Shown: positions 39,538-49,111 of the stretch, one piece after another
Layout of the letters: the number at the start of each line of letters is the position of its first letter
Position numbering within the stretch: position 1 is the first letter of the stretch
Assembly: GCF_030812295.1 (NCBI RefSeq)
Contig: NZ_JAUSSK010000004.1
Coordinates: forward strand, 372,001-436,000
Source: Luteibacter jiangsuensis
GTDB lineage: Bacteria > Pseudomonadota > Gammaproteobacteria > Xanthomonadales > Rhodanobacteraceae
DNA: 64,000 bases
Direction: 5' to 3'
Translations under genes and position numbers: made by a program
The notes under the pieces: model-generated
What the model saw: the letters and a program-made list of their open reading frames with translations, nothing else
The model's database searches: none
Told to the model about the DNA's origin: nothing

Positions 39538-39717
39538 ATCGCCGACAGGGTCGGCTCCCACCGGGGCAGTCACCGCCGCTCGACCTGTGGGAGCCGCTTC
39601 AGCGGCGACGGGTGCTTGCCTCAAACCGGCCCGCTGCCGCGGGATCGCCGACAAGGTCGGCTCCCACACTTGGTAGCAGCATGCACACCCCTTGTGGGAG
39701 CCGACCCTGTCGGCGAT
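39538..39717. repeat. REP cluster: half element, REPIN, half element
   Basis: Three pieces: a lone right-arm REP (39538-39561), a full REPIN (39587-39667) and a lone left-arm REP (39694-39717). The REPIN is a hybrid: left arm GCCGC-TTCA-GCGGC subtype, right arm GCCGAC-AAG-GTCGGC subtype, so its two arms pair only at the outer ends. This 324-nt gap between DUF1415 and aroQ holds no gene. Confidence 0.8.
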
Positions 39718-39853
39718 TCCCAACATACGCGAGCGTCTGGAAAGTCACGATCTCCAGCGAACTACGTCGAACTTCACCGAACTGGACAAGGGTGAGCGAC
39801 AGGCGCACACTTCGCGGCGTTCCGGAGCCCCGGACCCACGGCACAGGTGAACA

Positions 39854-40303
39854 GTGGCCAGGATCCTCGTCCTGCACGGACCCAACCTCAATCTCCTCGG
39901 CGTTCGCGAGCCTTCGGTCTACGGGCATGAAACGCTCGCTGACATCAACACGTCGCTGCAAGCCCGGGCGCAGGCCGCCGGGCACGACCTGGGCTGGTTC
40001 CAGTCCAACGCCGAGCACGAACTGATCGGGCGGATCCACCAGGCCCGCGACGAGGGCACGGCCTGGATCCTCATCAATCCCGCGGCTTTCACGCACACAT
40101 CGGTCGCCCTACGCGATGCGCTCGCCGGCGTGGCCATCCCGTTCATCGAGATCCACCTGTCCAATCCGCACGCGCGCGAGCCGTTCCGGCACCACTCGTA
40201 TGTGTCGGACATCGCCGCCGGCGTGATCTGCGGCTTCGGCGGCGACAGCTACCGGCTGGCGCTCGAGGCCGCACTGCTCCGGCTGGACATCCCCGCCGCC
40301 TGA
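39854..40303 (+). CDS. 3-dehydroquinate dehydratase, type II
   Basis: 149 residues. [20 protein letters not shown] carries the catalytic Tyr loop; [16 protein letters not shown] and [31 protein letters not shown] hold the active-site Asn and His. Third step of the shikimate pathway. Starts with GTG, AGGTGA upstream. Followed by accB and accC, a conserved proteobacterial order. Confidence 0.95.
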   Translation: MARILVLHGPNLNLLGVREPSVYGHETLADINTSLQARAQAAGHDLGWFQSNAEHELIGRIHQARDEGTAWILINPAAFTHTSVALRDALAGVAIPFIEIHLSNPHAREPFRHHSYVSDIAAGVICGFGGDSYRLALEAALLRLDIPAA

Positions 40304-40358
40304 TTCCCATTCGCGGGACGCCATGTGCGTCCGCATCCACCACCAGAAGGTTTGTCCC

Positions 40359-40817
40359 ATGGACCTGCGCAAGATCAAGAAGCTCATCGACCTGCTCGAG
40401 GAATCGAACCTCGCCGAGCTGGAAATCAAGGAAGGCGAGGAAGTGGTGCGTCTTTCACGAGTGCCCAAGGGCACCGCCGCCGCCCCGCAGATGATGGCGG
40501 CGCCCGCTCCCGTCGCCGCTCCGATCGCTGTCGCACCTGCCGCCGCCCCCGCCGCGCCGCCCGCGGAGCCGGGCCTACCGCCCGGCCACGTGGTCAAGGC
40601 GCCGATGGTCGGCACCTTCTACGCCGCCTCCACGCCGGGTGCCCCCGCGTTCGCCAGCGTCGGCCAGCAGGTCAAGGCCGGCGAGACCCTGGGCATCATC
40701 GAAGCGATGAAGATGTTCAACCAGATCGAGGCCGACGTATCCGGTACCGTCGTCGCCATCCTGGTCGAGAACGGCCAGCCGGTGGAATTCGACGAACCGA
40801 TGTTCGTCATCGCCTGA
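40359..40817 (+). CDS. Acetyl-CoA carboxylase biotin carboxyl carrier protein
   Basis: 152 residues. N-terminal helical part ([28 protein letters not shown]), Ala/Pro-rich hinge (about 50-75), and biotinyl domain with biotinylated Lys118 in EAMKMFN. The thumb region TFYAASTPG is present. AGAAGG is 8 nt before the ATG. Carries carboxyl between AccC and AccAD in fatty-acid synthesis. Confidence 0.96.
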   Translation: MDLRKIKKLIDLLEESNLAELEIKEGEEVVRLSRVPKGTAAAPQMMAAPAPVAAPIAVAPAAAPAAPPAEPGLPPGHVVKAPMVGTFYAASTPGAPAFASVGQQVKAGETLGIIEAMKMFNQIEADVSGTVVAILVENGQPVEFDEPMFVIA

Positions 40818-40828
40818 GGCCCCGACTC

Positions 40829-42190
40829 ATGCTCGAGAAGGTCGTTATTGCCAATCGCGGCGAGATCGCGCTGCGGGTGCTGCGCGCGTGCCACGCGCTC
40901 GGCATCAAGACGGTCGCGGTGCACTCCACCGTCGATCGCAACCTCAAGCACGTCGGCCTGGCCGACGAATCGGTATGCATCGGACCGGGTCCCTCGGCAG
41001 ACAGCTACCTCAACATTCCGCGGATCATCGCCGCCGCGGAGATCACCGACGCGGGTGCGATCCATCCGGGATACGGATTCCTCTCCGAGAACGCGAATTT
41101 CGCCGAACAGGTCGAGCAATCCGGCTTCGTCTTCATCGGCCCCACCGCCGACGTCATCCGCCTGATGGGCGACAAGGTGGAGGCGATCCGCGCCATGAAG
41201 GCCGCCGGCGTACCCTGCGTGCCCGGCTCCGGTGGACCGCTGGGCGACGACACCGACGAGAACATCCGCATCGCACGCGAGATCGGTTATCCGGTCATCA
41301 TCAAGGCGGCCGGTGGCGGTGGCGGTCGCGGCATGCGCGTCGTGCGCACCGAGGCCCACCTGGCGAACTCCATCGTCATGACCAAGCAGGAAGCCAAGGC
41401 GGCTTTCAGCAACGATCAGGTCTACATGGAGAAGTTCCTGGAAAACCCGCGTCACGTGGAAATCCAGGTGCTCGCCGATGGCCAGGGCAACGCCATCCAC
41501 CTCGGTGAACGCGACTGCTCGATGCAGCGCCGCCACCAGAAGGTGGTGGAAGAGGCACCCGCACCGGGCATCACGCCGGAACTGCGCGAGCAGATCGGCA
41601 AGGTCTGCGTCGATGCCTGCATCCGCATCGGCTATCGCGGCGCGGGCACGTTCGAGTTCCTGTTCGAGAACGGCCGCTTCTACTTCATCGAGATGAATAC
41701 CCGCATCCAGGTGGAGCACCCGGTGACGGAACTGGTGACCGGTATCGACCTCGTCCGCGAGCAGCTGCTGATCGCCGGTGGCGAAAAGCTGTCGATCCGC
41801 CAGGAGGACGTCGTCCTCAACGGCCACGCGATCGAATGCCGCATCAACGCCGAGGATCCCGACACCTTCATGCCGAGCCCCGGCACGGTGAAGCGATTCG
41901 AAGCCCCCGGTGGCCCCGGCGTACGCGTCGACACGCACCTGTACGACGGCTACCGCATCCCGCCGAACTACGATTCGATGATTGGCAAGATCATCGTCCA
42001 TGGCCCGGACCGCGCCACGGCCATCGCGCGCATGCGGATGGCCCTGACCGAAACGGTGATCGAAGGCGTGAAATGCAATATCCCGCTACAGCAGCGGATC
42101 ATGGCCGACGTCGGTTTCCAGCTGGGTGGGCAGAACATCCACTACCTGGAAAAACGGATGGCCGAGCAGAAAGAGACGCCATCGGCGTAA
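40829..42190 (+). CDS. Acetyl-CoA carboxylase biotin carboxylase subunit
   Basis: 453 residues. N terminus [24 protein letters not shown]-grasp with glycine loop [27 protein letters not shown], and catalytic region [15 protein letters not shown]-terminal [14 protein letters not shown]. It carboxylates biotin on AccB using ATP and bicarbonate. Starts 11 nt after accB; a terminator follows. Confidence 0.97.
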   Translation: MLEKVVIANRGEIALRVLRACHALGIKTVAVHSTVDRNLKHVGLADESVCIGPGPSADSYLNIPRIIAAAEITDAGAIHPGYGFLSENANFAEQVEQSGFVFIGPTADVIRLMGDKVEAIRAMKAAGVPCVPGSGGPLGDDTDENIRIAREIGYPVIIKAAGGGGGRGMRVVRTEAHLANSIVMTKQEAKAAFSNDQVYMEKFLENPRHVEIQVLADGQGNAIHLGERDCSMQRRHQKVVEEAPAPGITPELREQIGKVCVDACIRIGYRGAGTFEFLFENGRFYFIEMNTRIQVEHPVTELVTGIDLVREQLLIAGGEKLSIRQEDVVLNGHAIECRINAEDPDTFMPSPGTVKRFEAPGGPGVRVDTHLYDGYRIPPNYDSMIGKIIVHGPDRATAIARMRMALTETVIEGVKCNIPLQQRIMADVGFQLGGQNIHYLEKRMAEQKETPSA

Positions 42191-42192
42191 CG

Positions 42193-42223
42193 AAAAATCC
42201 CGCCACATGGCGGGATTTTTTTA
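42193..42223 (+). terminator. Intrinsic terminator of accBC
   Basis: Stem AAAATCCCGCC (42194-42204), loop ACAT, GGCGGGATTTT (42209-42219), then more T to 42222. Confidence 0.9.
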
Positions 42224-42259
42224 TGGGCTCTTTTGAAACGGTCCTCGAGGTTGGCTCTG

Positions 42260-42340
42260 GTGGGAGCCGACCCTGCCGGCGATAGTGCTTGCCGTAACCT
42301 GGCCCGCTGCCGCGGGATCGCCGACAGTATCGGCCCCCAC
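42260..42340. repeat. REPIN
   Basis: Left arm GTGGGAGCCGACCCTGCCGGCGAT, core ...GTGCTTGCC...CCCGCTGCCGCGGG, right arm ATCGCCGACAGTATCGGCCCCCAC. Both arms carry point changes, so this copy is decaying. Between convergent accC and prmA. Confidence 0.8.
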
Positions 42341-42347
42341 CAGAGCG

Positions 42348-43247
42348 TCAGGCCTTGCGTCGGCCGCTGATGCGTACCCAATCCTCGAGCGTGCGTACCT
42401 CCAGCTCGTCGAACCATTCCGCGTAACGCGTGAGCAATTCCTCGTGCTGCCCGGAGAGGATGCCCGAGAGCGCGAACGGTGCCCCGGGCTTCACGGCCGC
42501 GGCGAAAGTCGGGGCAAGCTCGCCGAGGGGACCGGCGAGGATATTCGCCACGAGCACGTCGGCTTGCTCGACAGGCGCCTCGCCCGGCAGATAGACGTCC
42601 AGATCGCCATGGACGCCGTTACGTTCGGCGTTGTCACGCGAAGCGAGCAAGGCCTGGGGATCGTTGTCGACGCCCACGGCGCGTGCCGCGCCCAGCTTCA
42701 GCGCGGCGATGGCGAGAATGCCCGAGCCGCAACCGTAGTCGAGGACGAACTTGCCGGCCATCTGCTGGCCATCGAGCCATTCCAGGCACATCGCCGTGGT
42801 CGGGTGCGTTCCCGTGCCGAAGGCGAGGCCCGGATCGAGCCGCACCACGACGATCCCGCCATCCGCCGGCGGCTCGATGTTCCACGGATAGACCCACAAC
42901 CGGCGGCCGAACGGCATCGGCTTGAACTGGTCCATCCACGCCCGCTCCCAGTCCTGGTCCTCCACCTCGCGCCAGGTGATGTGGGCGGGTTCGACGAAGG
43001 GCAGGTCGTCGGCGATGGCAGCGGTCAGGCCGCGCTTGTCGGCACCGGCGTCGAACAGCGCGTTTAGCACGATCTGGTTCCACAACGGGATCTCGCCCAC
43101 TCCGGGTTCGAAGATGGCTTCCTCGTCGGGCGTTTCCGCGTCGGCATCCTGCAGCGTGATGGACAGCGCGCCGAGGTCTTCCAGCGTCGCTTCGACACGC
43201 GGCTGTTCCGCGGCGCGGATCGTGAGGGAAAGTTCGAGCCAGGGCAT
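42348..43247 (-). CDS. Ribosomal protein L11 methyltransferase
   Basis: 299 residues. N-terminal L11-recognition domain, linker, then a class I SAM domain with LDPGLAFGTGTHPTTAMCLEWL, FVLDYGCGSGILAIAALKLGA and DVLVANILAGPL. Trimethylates L11. Monocistronic on the minus strand between convergent accC and divergent DUF3426. Confidence 0.95.
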   Translation of the reverse strand: MPWLELSLTIRAAEQPRVEATLEDLGALSITLQDADAETPDEEAIFEPGVGEIPLWNQIVLNALFDAGADKRGLTAAIADDLPFVEPAHITWREVEDQDWERAWMDQFKPMPFGRRLWVYPWNIEPPADGGIVVVRLDPGLAFGTGTHPTTAMCLEWLDGQQMAGKFVLDYGCGSGILAIAALKLGAARAVGVDNDPQALLASRDNAERNGVHGDLDVYLPGEAPVEQADVLVANILAGPLGELAPTFAAAVKPGAPFALSGILSGQHEELLTRYAEWFDELEVRTLEDWVRISGRRKA

Positions 43248-43312
43248 CGTGGGGCCAGTGCAGTGGGCGGGTCCCTTATTCTACCGGGCGCGCACGGGCA
43301 CGGCGCGGCCGT

Positions 43313-43318
43313 TATGAT
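43313..43318 (+). promoter_or_regulatory. -10 box 8 nt before the DUF3426 start
   Basis: TATGAT ends 8 nt before ATG 43327, so transcription would start at or within a few bases of the start codon. No -35 is visible in the GC-rich upstream. Confidence 0.4.
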
Positions 43319-43326
43319 CGGGCGTT

Positions 43327-44148
43327 ATGTATACGCAGTGCCCCGAGTGCCTCACCGTCTATAAGCTGGAAGCCGAGCTTCTGGTCCATGCCTGCGGCTG
43401 CGTGCGTTGCAGCCATTGCGACGTTGTCTTCAACGCCCTGGGCACGCTCGCCGAACAGCTGCCGCCGGAGCCGTTCACGAGGCTGGCGGAACACGCACTG
43501 GATCGTGAGCCTCCGACCGCCGAGGTGGCTGTGTTCCGGCCGCGTCCGGCGGCCGAGGTGGCTTCCGACGGCCTCGAGGCAAGCCCTCTCGTGGAAGACG
43601 ATATCGCCGACGCGGAAACAGGGGAAGATTTTTCACAGCTGACGTTCACGCCGCGATTCGCGAAGCGGAAGCGCCGGTCATGGCACACCGCCGCTTGGGC
43701 CAGTGTCTGCACCGTGCTGATCCTCGGGCTCGGGGCACAGCTGGCATGGGCCAAGCGGGACGTCCTCATCGCGGACGCCACCATCGGCCCCATCCTGGAG
43801 ACGGGGTGCGCGATGATCGGCTGCCATTTGCCTCTCGTATCCGACCCGTCCCGCCTGCGCTTGCTCGCACGCGATGTCGAGCAGCATCCATCCGTCACCG
43901 ACGGCTTGCTTATCACCGCCAGCGTGCGAAACGATGCATCGTTCGCGCAGCCGTATCCGGTGGTCACCATCGTTCTCTCGGATGCCAGCGGCCGGCGCCT
44001 CGCCATGCGCCGTTTCCAACCCGAGGATTATGTGGGCGATGCGTCGGCGCGTTCACGCGGTCTCGCCAGCGGGGTGACGACGGCCATGGTGTTCGAGGTG
44101 CAAGACCCGGGCCAGCGAGCCGTGGCTTTCGCATTCAGCTTCGAGTGA
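43327..44148 (+). CDS. Zinc-ribbon and DUF3426 domain membrane protein
   Basis: 273 residues. N-terminal MJ0042-type zinc ribbon with Cys5-x-x-Cys8 (QCPECLTVYKL) and Cys28-x-x-Cys31 (VRCSHCDVVFNAL). A variable linker, one TM (about 122-142), and a C-terminal DUF3426 domain (ITASVRNDASFAQPYPVVTIVLSDASGRRLAMRRFQPEDYV). Function unknown. It lies between prmA and fis, as in other gammaproteobacteria. Confidence 0.87.
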   Translation: MYTQCPECLTVYKLEAELLVHACGCVRCSHCDVVFNALGTLAEQLPPEPFTRLAEHALDREPPTAEVAVFRPRPAAEVASDGLEASPLVEDDIADAETGEDFSQLTFTPRFAKRKRRSWHTAAWASVCTVLILGLGAQLAWAKRDVLIADATIGPILETGCAMIGCHLPLVSDPSRLRLLARDVEQHPSVTDGLLITASVRNDASFAQPYPVVTIVLSDASGRRLAMRRFQPEDYVGDASARSRGLASGVTTAMVFEVQDPGQRAVAFAFSFE

Positions 44149-44201
44149 AGCGTTCGAAAAAATTTCTTTTTGCAAGCCTGCACTTCGCTCCCCGGGGCGA
44201 G

Positions 44202-44207
44202 TACACT
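44202..44207 (+). promoter_or_regulatory. Candidate fis promoter -10
   Basis: TACACT followed by a GC-rich discriminator (CGGTTCCC), the pattern of growth-rate and stringently controlled promoters. An A/T tract (AAAAAATTTCTTTTT, about 44156-44171) upstream could act as an UP element. Confidence 0.35.
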
Positions 44208-44325
44208 CGGTTCCCTTCGCGACTTTCCATCACCCCGACGAGGTGTGTGGGTCGCAGCCCAAGAAGCACCATACCGATAAGAACCGACCGGGGATCCATG
44301 CTCCGGCCCGCGAGAGGGGAATGCC

Positions 44326-44607
44326 TTGAACGCTGTGAGACTGTCTGCCGGCGAGGCCGCCAACGAAACCTCCATGCAGAGCGCTCTCAGCGAATGTGTC
44401 AGCCGTACGGTTCGTCGCTATCTCGCCGATATCGGTGATACCGAGTTCGGCGAAGGCCTGCACGCCCTCGTGATCCGGGAAGTCGAAGGCCCCCTGCTCC
44501 GGGAAGTGCTTTCCTTCCACGAAGGCAACCAGAGCCGCGCCGCCGCCGCACTCGGCATCAACCGCGCCACCCTGCGCAAGAAGCTCGCCGCCCACGGAAT
44601 TTCCTGA
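44326..44607 (+). CDS. DNA-binding protein Fis
   Basis: 93 residues from a rare TTG start; AGAGGGGA is 4-5 nt upstream, and the ATG at 44321 runs into a stop after two codons. An internal ATG at 44374 would give a 77-residue form. The C-terminal helix-turn-helix [21 protein letters not shown] is diagnostic. Fis bends DNA and activates rRNA and growth genes. The expected upstream partner dusB is absent, as usual in Xanthomonadales. Confidence 0.93.
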   Translation: MNAVRLSAGEAANETSMQSALSECVSRTVRRYLADIGDTEFGEGLHALVIREVEGPLLREVLSFHEGNQSRAAAALGINRATLRKKLAAHGIS

Positions 44608-44645
44608 CCGGCATACCGCCGGGACCGCATGGACGTCCGGGCGGC

Positions 44646-44651
44646 TATAAT
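44646..44651 (+). promoter_or_regulatory. -10 box of purH
   Basis: Perfect TATAAT 27 nt before the purH ATG at 44679. No clear -35 at the usual spacing; a PurR site is not evident. Confidence 0.55.
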
Positions 44652-44678
44652 GACGCGCTTTCCTACCCGGAAGTGCCC

Positions 44679-46268
44679 ATGCCCACGCCCGATCTCGTTC
44701 CCGTCCGCCGCGCGCTCGTCAGCGTTTCCGACAAGCAGGGCCTGACCGGGCTGGCTCGCCGCCTCGCCGCCGCGAACGTCGAAATACTTTCCACCGGCGG
44801 CTCGGCCAGGGCGCTTCGCGACGCCGGCATCCCCGTGCGCGACGTGGGCGACCTGACCGGCTTTCCCGAGATCATGGATGGGCGGGTGAAGACGCTGCAT
44901 CCGCGCGTCCATGGTGGCTTGCTCGGTCGCCGCGGCACTGACGACGCGGTCATGGCGGAACACGGCATCGTTCCGATCGACCTGCTCGTGCTCAATCTTT
45001 ATCCCTTCGAGCGCACGGTCGCCGATCCGGCGTGCACGCTGGAAGACGCCATCGAGAACATCGACATCGGCGGTCCGGCCATGCTCCGCGCCGCCGCCAA
45101 GAACTGGAACGATGTCGGCGTGCTGACCGATCCGGCGCAATACGAGGAGGCGCTGGCGGAGATCGAGCAGAAGGGTGGACTCTCGCGCGCCACGCGTTTC
45201 CGGCTTTCCGTCGCCGCGTTCAACCGCGTGTCGAACTACGATGCCGCCATCAGCGATTACCTCTCCGGTATCACGCTCGACGATACGCACACCGCGGTCG
45301 CCCGGCGCGCGGAGTTTCCCGAACAGTCGAATGGCCGCTTCATCAAGGTGATGGACCTGCGTTACGGTGAGAATCCACACCAGGCCGGCGCGTTCTACCG
45401 CGACCTCCATCCCGCGCCCGGCACGCTCGCTACGTTCCGCCAGTTGCAGGGCAAGGAGCTGTCGTACAACAACATCGCCGATGCCGACGCCGCCTGGGAA
45501 TGCGTACGCCAGTTCGACGCACCGGCTTGCGTGATCGTGAAGCACGCGAACCCTTGCGGCGTTGCCGTGGCGGCCGACCCGCTGGCAGCCTACGAACTGG
45601 CCTATGCCACCGACCCGACCTCGGCCTTCGGCGGCATCATCGCCTTCAACCGTCCGCTCGACGCGGAAACGGCAAGGACCATCCTGAAGCGCCAGTTCGT
45701 CGAAGTGCTGATCGCGCCCCGGGTGGATGCGGGGGCGGTCGACGAAGCGGCGAAGAAGGCCAATGTGCGCGTGCTGGAAATCCCGCCGGGCGACGGCCGC
45801 AACACGCACGACGTGAAGCGCGTAGGCTCCGGCCTGCTCGTGCAGACGGCCGATCATCGACAGGTCCAGCGGGACGAGCTGAAGGTCGTTAGCAAGCGCC
45901 AGCCCACGCCCGGCGAACTCGACGACCTGCTGTTCGCCTGGCGCGTGGCCAAGATGGTGAAGTCCAACGCGATCGTCTACGCCAAGGACAACCGCACGAT
46001 CGGTATCGGCGCCGGCCAGATGAGCCGCGTCGTCAGCGCGAAGATCGCTGGCATCAAGGCCGAGGAAGCCGGTCTCGTGGTGCCGGGAAGCGCGATGGCC
46101 TCGGACGCGTTCTTCCCGTTCCGCGACGGCATCGACGCGGCCGCCGCGGCCGGCATCCGGGCGGTGATCCAGCCCGGCGGCTCCATGCGCGACAGCGAGG
46201 TCATCGCCGCCGCCGACGAGCACGACATGGCGATGGTGTTCACGGGCGTTCGCCACTTCCGCCACTGA
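44679..46268 (+). CDS. Bifunctional AICAR formyltransferase/IMP cyclohydrolase
   Basis: 529 residues. N-terminal IMP cyclohydrolase ([20 protein letters not shown]...[16 protein letters not shown]...[18 protein letters not shown]) and C-terminal formyltransferase ([11 protein letters not shown] with catalytic Lys-His, [33 protein letters not shown]). Last two steps of purine synthesis. The ATG at 44679 has GGAAG at good spacing; a GTG six nt upstream is an alternative. Confidence 0.96.
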   Translation: MPTPDLVPVRRALVSVSDKQGLTGLARRLAAANVEILSTGGSARALRDAGIPVRDVGDLTGFPEIMDGRVKTLHPRVHGGLLGRRGTDDAVMAEHGIVPIDLLVLNLYPFERTVADPACTLEDAIENIDIGGPAMLRAAAKNWNDVGVLTDPAQYEEALAEIEQKGGLSRATRFRLSVAAFNRVSNYDAAISDYLSGITLDDTHTAVARRAEFPEQSNGRFIKVMDLRYGENPHQAGAFYRDLHPAPGTLATFRQLQGKELSYNNIADADAAWECVRQFDAPACVIVKHANPCGVAVAADPLAAYELAYATDPTSAFGGIIAFNRPLDAETARTILKRQFVEVLIAPRVDAGAVDEAAKKANVRVLEIPPGDGRNTHDVKRVGSGLLVQTADHRQVQRDELKVVSKRQPTPGELDDLLFAWRVAKMVKSNAIVYAKDNRTIGIGAGQMSRVVSAKIAGIKAEEAGLVVPGSAMASDAFFPFRDGIDAAAAAGIRAVIQPGGSMRDSEVIAAADEHDMAMVFTGVRHFRH

Positions 46269-46275
46269 CGAAGCA

Positions 46276-46365
46276 TCGCCGACAGGGTCGGCTCCCACCA
46301 GAGCAAAGGTCCAACCTCACCTTGGGGAAAGCCTCGCCCTGATGGGAGCCGACCCTGTCGGCGAT
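46276..46365. repeat. REP pair in tail-to-tail order
   Basis: ATCGCCGACAGGGTCGGCTCCCAC (46276-46299) comes first, then [A]TGGGAGCCGACCCTGTCGGCGAT (46342-46365). The arms are the same as in the REPINs, but in the outward arrangement and without the core, like the two half elements at 39538-39717. Lies between the convergent purH and BASS genes. Confidence 0.75.
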
Positions 46366-46376
46366 TCAAGCCAGCC

Positions 46377-47375
46377 TCACCGCCTCACACCGCCAGCGAC
46401 AATCGCCGCAGGAACCCCGTCCCTGCGCAACGCATACCGCCGGGCCAGCACCGCGCAGGCCATCAGCTGTATCTGATGGAACAGCATGATCGGCAGCACG
46501 ATCAGGCCGAGCGGATGTCCGGCGAACAACACTTTCGCCATAGGGACGCCTGCGGCCAGGCTTTTCTTCGAGCCGCAGAAGACGATCGTGATCTCATCCT
46601 CCTTGGTGAAACCGAGCGCGCGCGCACCATAGCGTGTGATGAGCAGCGCACAGGTCAGCAGTGCCGCGTTCACCACCACCAGTCCCGCCAGCACCGGCAT
46701 GGGCAACTGATGCCACAAGCCCTGCAACACCGCTGCGCTGAAGGCGGTATACACCACCAGCAGAATGGAGCCTCGATCGACGAAGGTGAGCAGGGTGGCA
46801 TGCTTGCGCACCCAACCGCCGATCCAGCGTTGCGCGATCTGTCCGGCGACGAACGGGACGAACAGCTGCACCACGATCGCGCCGACCGCATGCAAGGAGA
46901 GCCCGCCCTGCCCCGTACCCGCGATCACCACGCCGACCAGCAAGGGCGTGATGAAGATGCCCAGCAGGCTCGACGCGGACGCGGAGACGATGGCCGCCGG
47001 CACGTTGCCGCGCGCGATGGACGTGAAGGCGATCGACGACTGCACCGTCGACGGCAAGGTGCACAGGAACAGGATGCCGAGGTAGAGGTCCGGCGACACG
47101 AGCGGCGAAAGCACCGGCTTCAGCACGATGCCGAGCAAGGGGAACAGCAGGAAGGTGCTGGCGAGGACGGTGAGATGCAGCCGCCAGTTGGTCATCCCCG
47201 CGACCACCGCCTCGCGGGACAGCTTCGCGCCATGCAGAAAGAAAAGGAGGCCGATGGCGACATCGGTGACCACTTCGAAGACGCCGGCGGCGCTCCCGCG
47301 GCACGGCAACATGCTGGCCAGCACCACCGTGGCGACCAGGGAAAGCGTGAATCCATCGGGGAGGAAGCGGCGCAT
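46377..47375 (-). CDS. Bile acid:sodium symporter family protein (BASS, YfeH-like)
   Basis: 332 residues with about ten hydrophobic segments. Marks: [56 protein letters not shown] and [18 protein letters not shown]. Family members carry organic anions with sodium; the substrate is unknown. Divergent from the LysR gene, which is its likely regulator. Confidence 0.9.
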   Translation of the reverse strand: MRRFLPDGFTLSLVATVVLASMLPCRGSAAGVFEVVTDVAIGLLFFLHGAKLSREAVVAGMTNWRLHLTVLASTFLLFPLLGIVLKPVLSPLVSPDLYLGILFLCTLPSTVQSSIAFTSIARGNVPAAIVSASASSLLGIFITPLLVGVVIAGTGQGGLSLHAVGAIVVQLFVPFVAGQIAQRWIGGWVRKHATLLTFVDRGSILLVVYTAFSAAVLQGLWHQLPMPVLAGLVVVNAALLTCALLITRYGARALGFTKEDEITIVFCGSKKSLAAGVPMAKVLFAGHPLGLIVLPIMLFHQIQLMACAVLARRYALRRDGVPAAIVAGGVRR

Positions 47376-47428
47376 GGCGGAGGCTGGCGTGAGAAGGGGG
47401 GTGAACGTATTTCACCGCCCCGACTTCC

Positions 47429-47447
47429 ATAAGACAATTCGTTTTAT
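47429..47447. promoter_or_regulatory. Candidate LysR binding site
   Basis: ATAAGAC-AATTC-GTTTTAT is an interrupted palindrome (6 of 7 positions pair) in the 96-bp gap between the transporter and lysR, 24 nt before the regulator start. It contains the T-N11-A frame of LysR boxes. Confidence 0.45.
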
Positions 47448-47471
47448 CTGATCCGGTGATACATTTATCTT

Positions 47472-48362
47472 ATGAATGTCTCACTGCGACAGCTTCGCGC
47501 CTTCCTTGCCGTGGCCGGCCATCGACACTTCCGCCGTGCGGCGGAATCCCTGCACCTGACCCAGCCGGCGGTGAGCCGCCTGATCGCCGACCTGGAAACG
47601 GAACTGGACGTACGCCTGTTTGACCGCAGCACGCGAGAGGTCGTATCCACGGAGGCGGGCCGCTACCTGGAACAGGCGGTATCCCGCGTACTGGACGAAC
47701 TCGACGGCGTGCTCGCGCATGCACGGACGCAAGCGGACCCGTTGCGTGGCAGAGTGCGCGTCGCGGCCGTGCCGACGCTCTCCGCGGGTCTCCTGCCCGC
47801 CTGCATCGCCCGCTGCGCCCTCGAGCATCCGTCGCTGGAGATCCTGCTGCGCGACCAGACCCAGGCGCAGGTACTGGATGCGGTGCGCGGTGGCGAAGTC
47901 GACTTCGGTCTCACGGTCGAGCCCGCCACGGTGGAGGAGTTCGACGCGGAAACGATCCTGCGCGATCCGTTCCGGCTGGTCTGCCGCCTCGATCATCCGT
48001 TCGCCGCGAAGACGAGCGTGCCGTGGAAATCGCTGGCGCGCGAACCGCTCATCCTGCTCGACCACGCCTCGGGTAGCCGGCGACTGATCGACACCGCGTT
48101 CGCCACACGGGAGATCGCCATGCACGTAGTGCTCGAAGTGGGCCATCCGCATACGGCGTTTCGCATGGTCGAGGCGGGTATCGGCGTCACCGTCACGCCT
48201 GCGCTGTCGCTGGACGCCTTGCGTCCCGGCCTGGTCGCACGATCGCTGGCGCCGTCGGTGGATCGCGAGGTCACCCTGCTGAGGCGCCGTGCGCGCTCGC
48301 TTTCGCCCCCGGCGCAGACCGTATGGAACACGTTGCGGGATATCGCGCTCACGCTGGCTTGA
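47472..48362 (+). CDS. LysR family transcriptional regulator
   Basis: 296 residues. N-terminal helix-turn-helix LRQLRAFLAVAGHRHFRRAAESLHLTQPAVSRLIADLE, hinge helix, and periplasmic-binding-like effector domain from about residue 90 (GRVRVAAVPTLSAGLLP). Divergent from the BASS transporter with a shared operator-like palindrome, so likely controls it and itself. Confidence 0.93.
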   Translation: MNVSLRQLRAFLAVAGHRHFRRAAESLHLTQPAVSRLIADLETELDVRLFDRSTREVVSTEAGRYLEQAVSRVLDELDGVLAHARTQADPLRGRVRVAAVPTLSAGLLPACIARCALEHPSLEILLRDQTQAQVLDAVRGGEVDFGLTVEPATVEEFDAETILRDPFRLVCRLDHPFAAKTSVPWKSLAREPLILLDHASGSRRLIDTAFATREIAMHVVLEVGHPHTAFRMVEAGIGVTVTPALSLDALRPGLVARSLAPSVDREVTLLRRRARSLSPPAQTVWNTLRDIALTLA

Positions 48363-48407
48363 AGGTCGCCGTTTCATCATGCGGGCTTTGACCGCGGGAG
48401 ACCGGCG

Positions 48408-49106
48408 ATGAGCTACCGGCTGTATTACTGGACAGGCCTGCAAGGCCGGGGCGAATTCGTGCGCCTGTGCCTGGAAGACGCCGGTGCGGCCTACACCGAC
48501 GTTGCCCGCGAAGAGGGCGACGAGGTCATGACGGCGTTCCTCGAGGGGAACCAGGAAGGTGCCCTGCCCTTCGCGCCCCCGTTCCTGACATCGGGGCGGC
48601 TGGTGATCGCCCAGGTGGCGAACATCCTCCAGTACCTCGGACCGCGACACGGACTGGCACCGGAGAGCGAGTCGCGGCGTCTTTACGCCCACCAATTGCA
48701 ACTGACCATCACCGATCTCGTGGCCGAGGTGCACGATACCCACCATCCGATATCGACGGAGCAGTATTACGAGGACCAGCGTGCCGAGGCGAAGCGGCGG
48801 GCGAAGGATTTTTGCGAGTCGAGGATTCCGAAATTCCTCGGTTACTTCGAACAGGTGCTGGAACGCGGTGGCGGAAAACATCCGCTGCGCGAGCATTCCT
48901 ATGTGGACCTGTCGTTGTTCCAGGTGATGGCCGGGTTGGACTACGCCTTTCCGAAGACGATGGCGAGGCAGAACCTGCCGCTGTTGCGGGAGCTGGCCAG
49001 GCGCGTGGCGGACCGTCCGAATATCGCTGCCTATCTCGCATCGGAACGGCGCGTGCCGTTCAACACGAACGGCATCTTCCGGCATTACCCGGAGCTGGAT
49101 GGGTGA
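48408..49106 (+). CDS. Glutathione S-transferase family protein
   Basis: 232 residues. Thioredoxin-like N domain (YRLYYWTGLQGRGEFVRLCLEDAG) with a Tyr at the position of the catalytic residue, cis-Pro region ALPFAPPFLTSGRLVIAQVANILQYL, and a helical C domain. Sequence is closest to the sigma/alpha-like GSTs. Substrate unknown. GGGAG lies upstream. Located 45 nt after lysR. Confidence 0.88.
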   Translation: MSYRLYYWTGLQGRGEFVRLCLEDAGAAYTDVAREEGDEVMTAFLEGNQEGALPFAPPFLTSGRLVIAQVANILQYLGPRHGLAPESESRRLYAHQLQLTITDLVAEVHDTHHPISTEQYYEDQRAEAKRRAKDFCESRIPKFLGYFEQVLERGGGKHPLREHSYVDLSLFQVMAGLDYAFPKTMARQNLPLLRELARRVADRPNIAAYLASERRVPFNTNGIFRHYPELDG

Positions 49107-49111
49107 GTCTG

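Noticed and set aside
39538..39717. CRISPR-like array from repeated 24-mers
   Set aside because: Units are in inverted, not direct, order, spacers are unequal, there are no cas genes, and the same unit is scattered over the window. It is a REP cluster.
44326..44373. Starting Fis at the ATG 44374
   Set aside because: Possible, but it drops the N-terminal arm that Fis proteins normally have and lacks a ribosome site; the TTG with AGAGGGGA is better.
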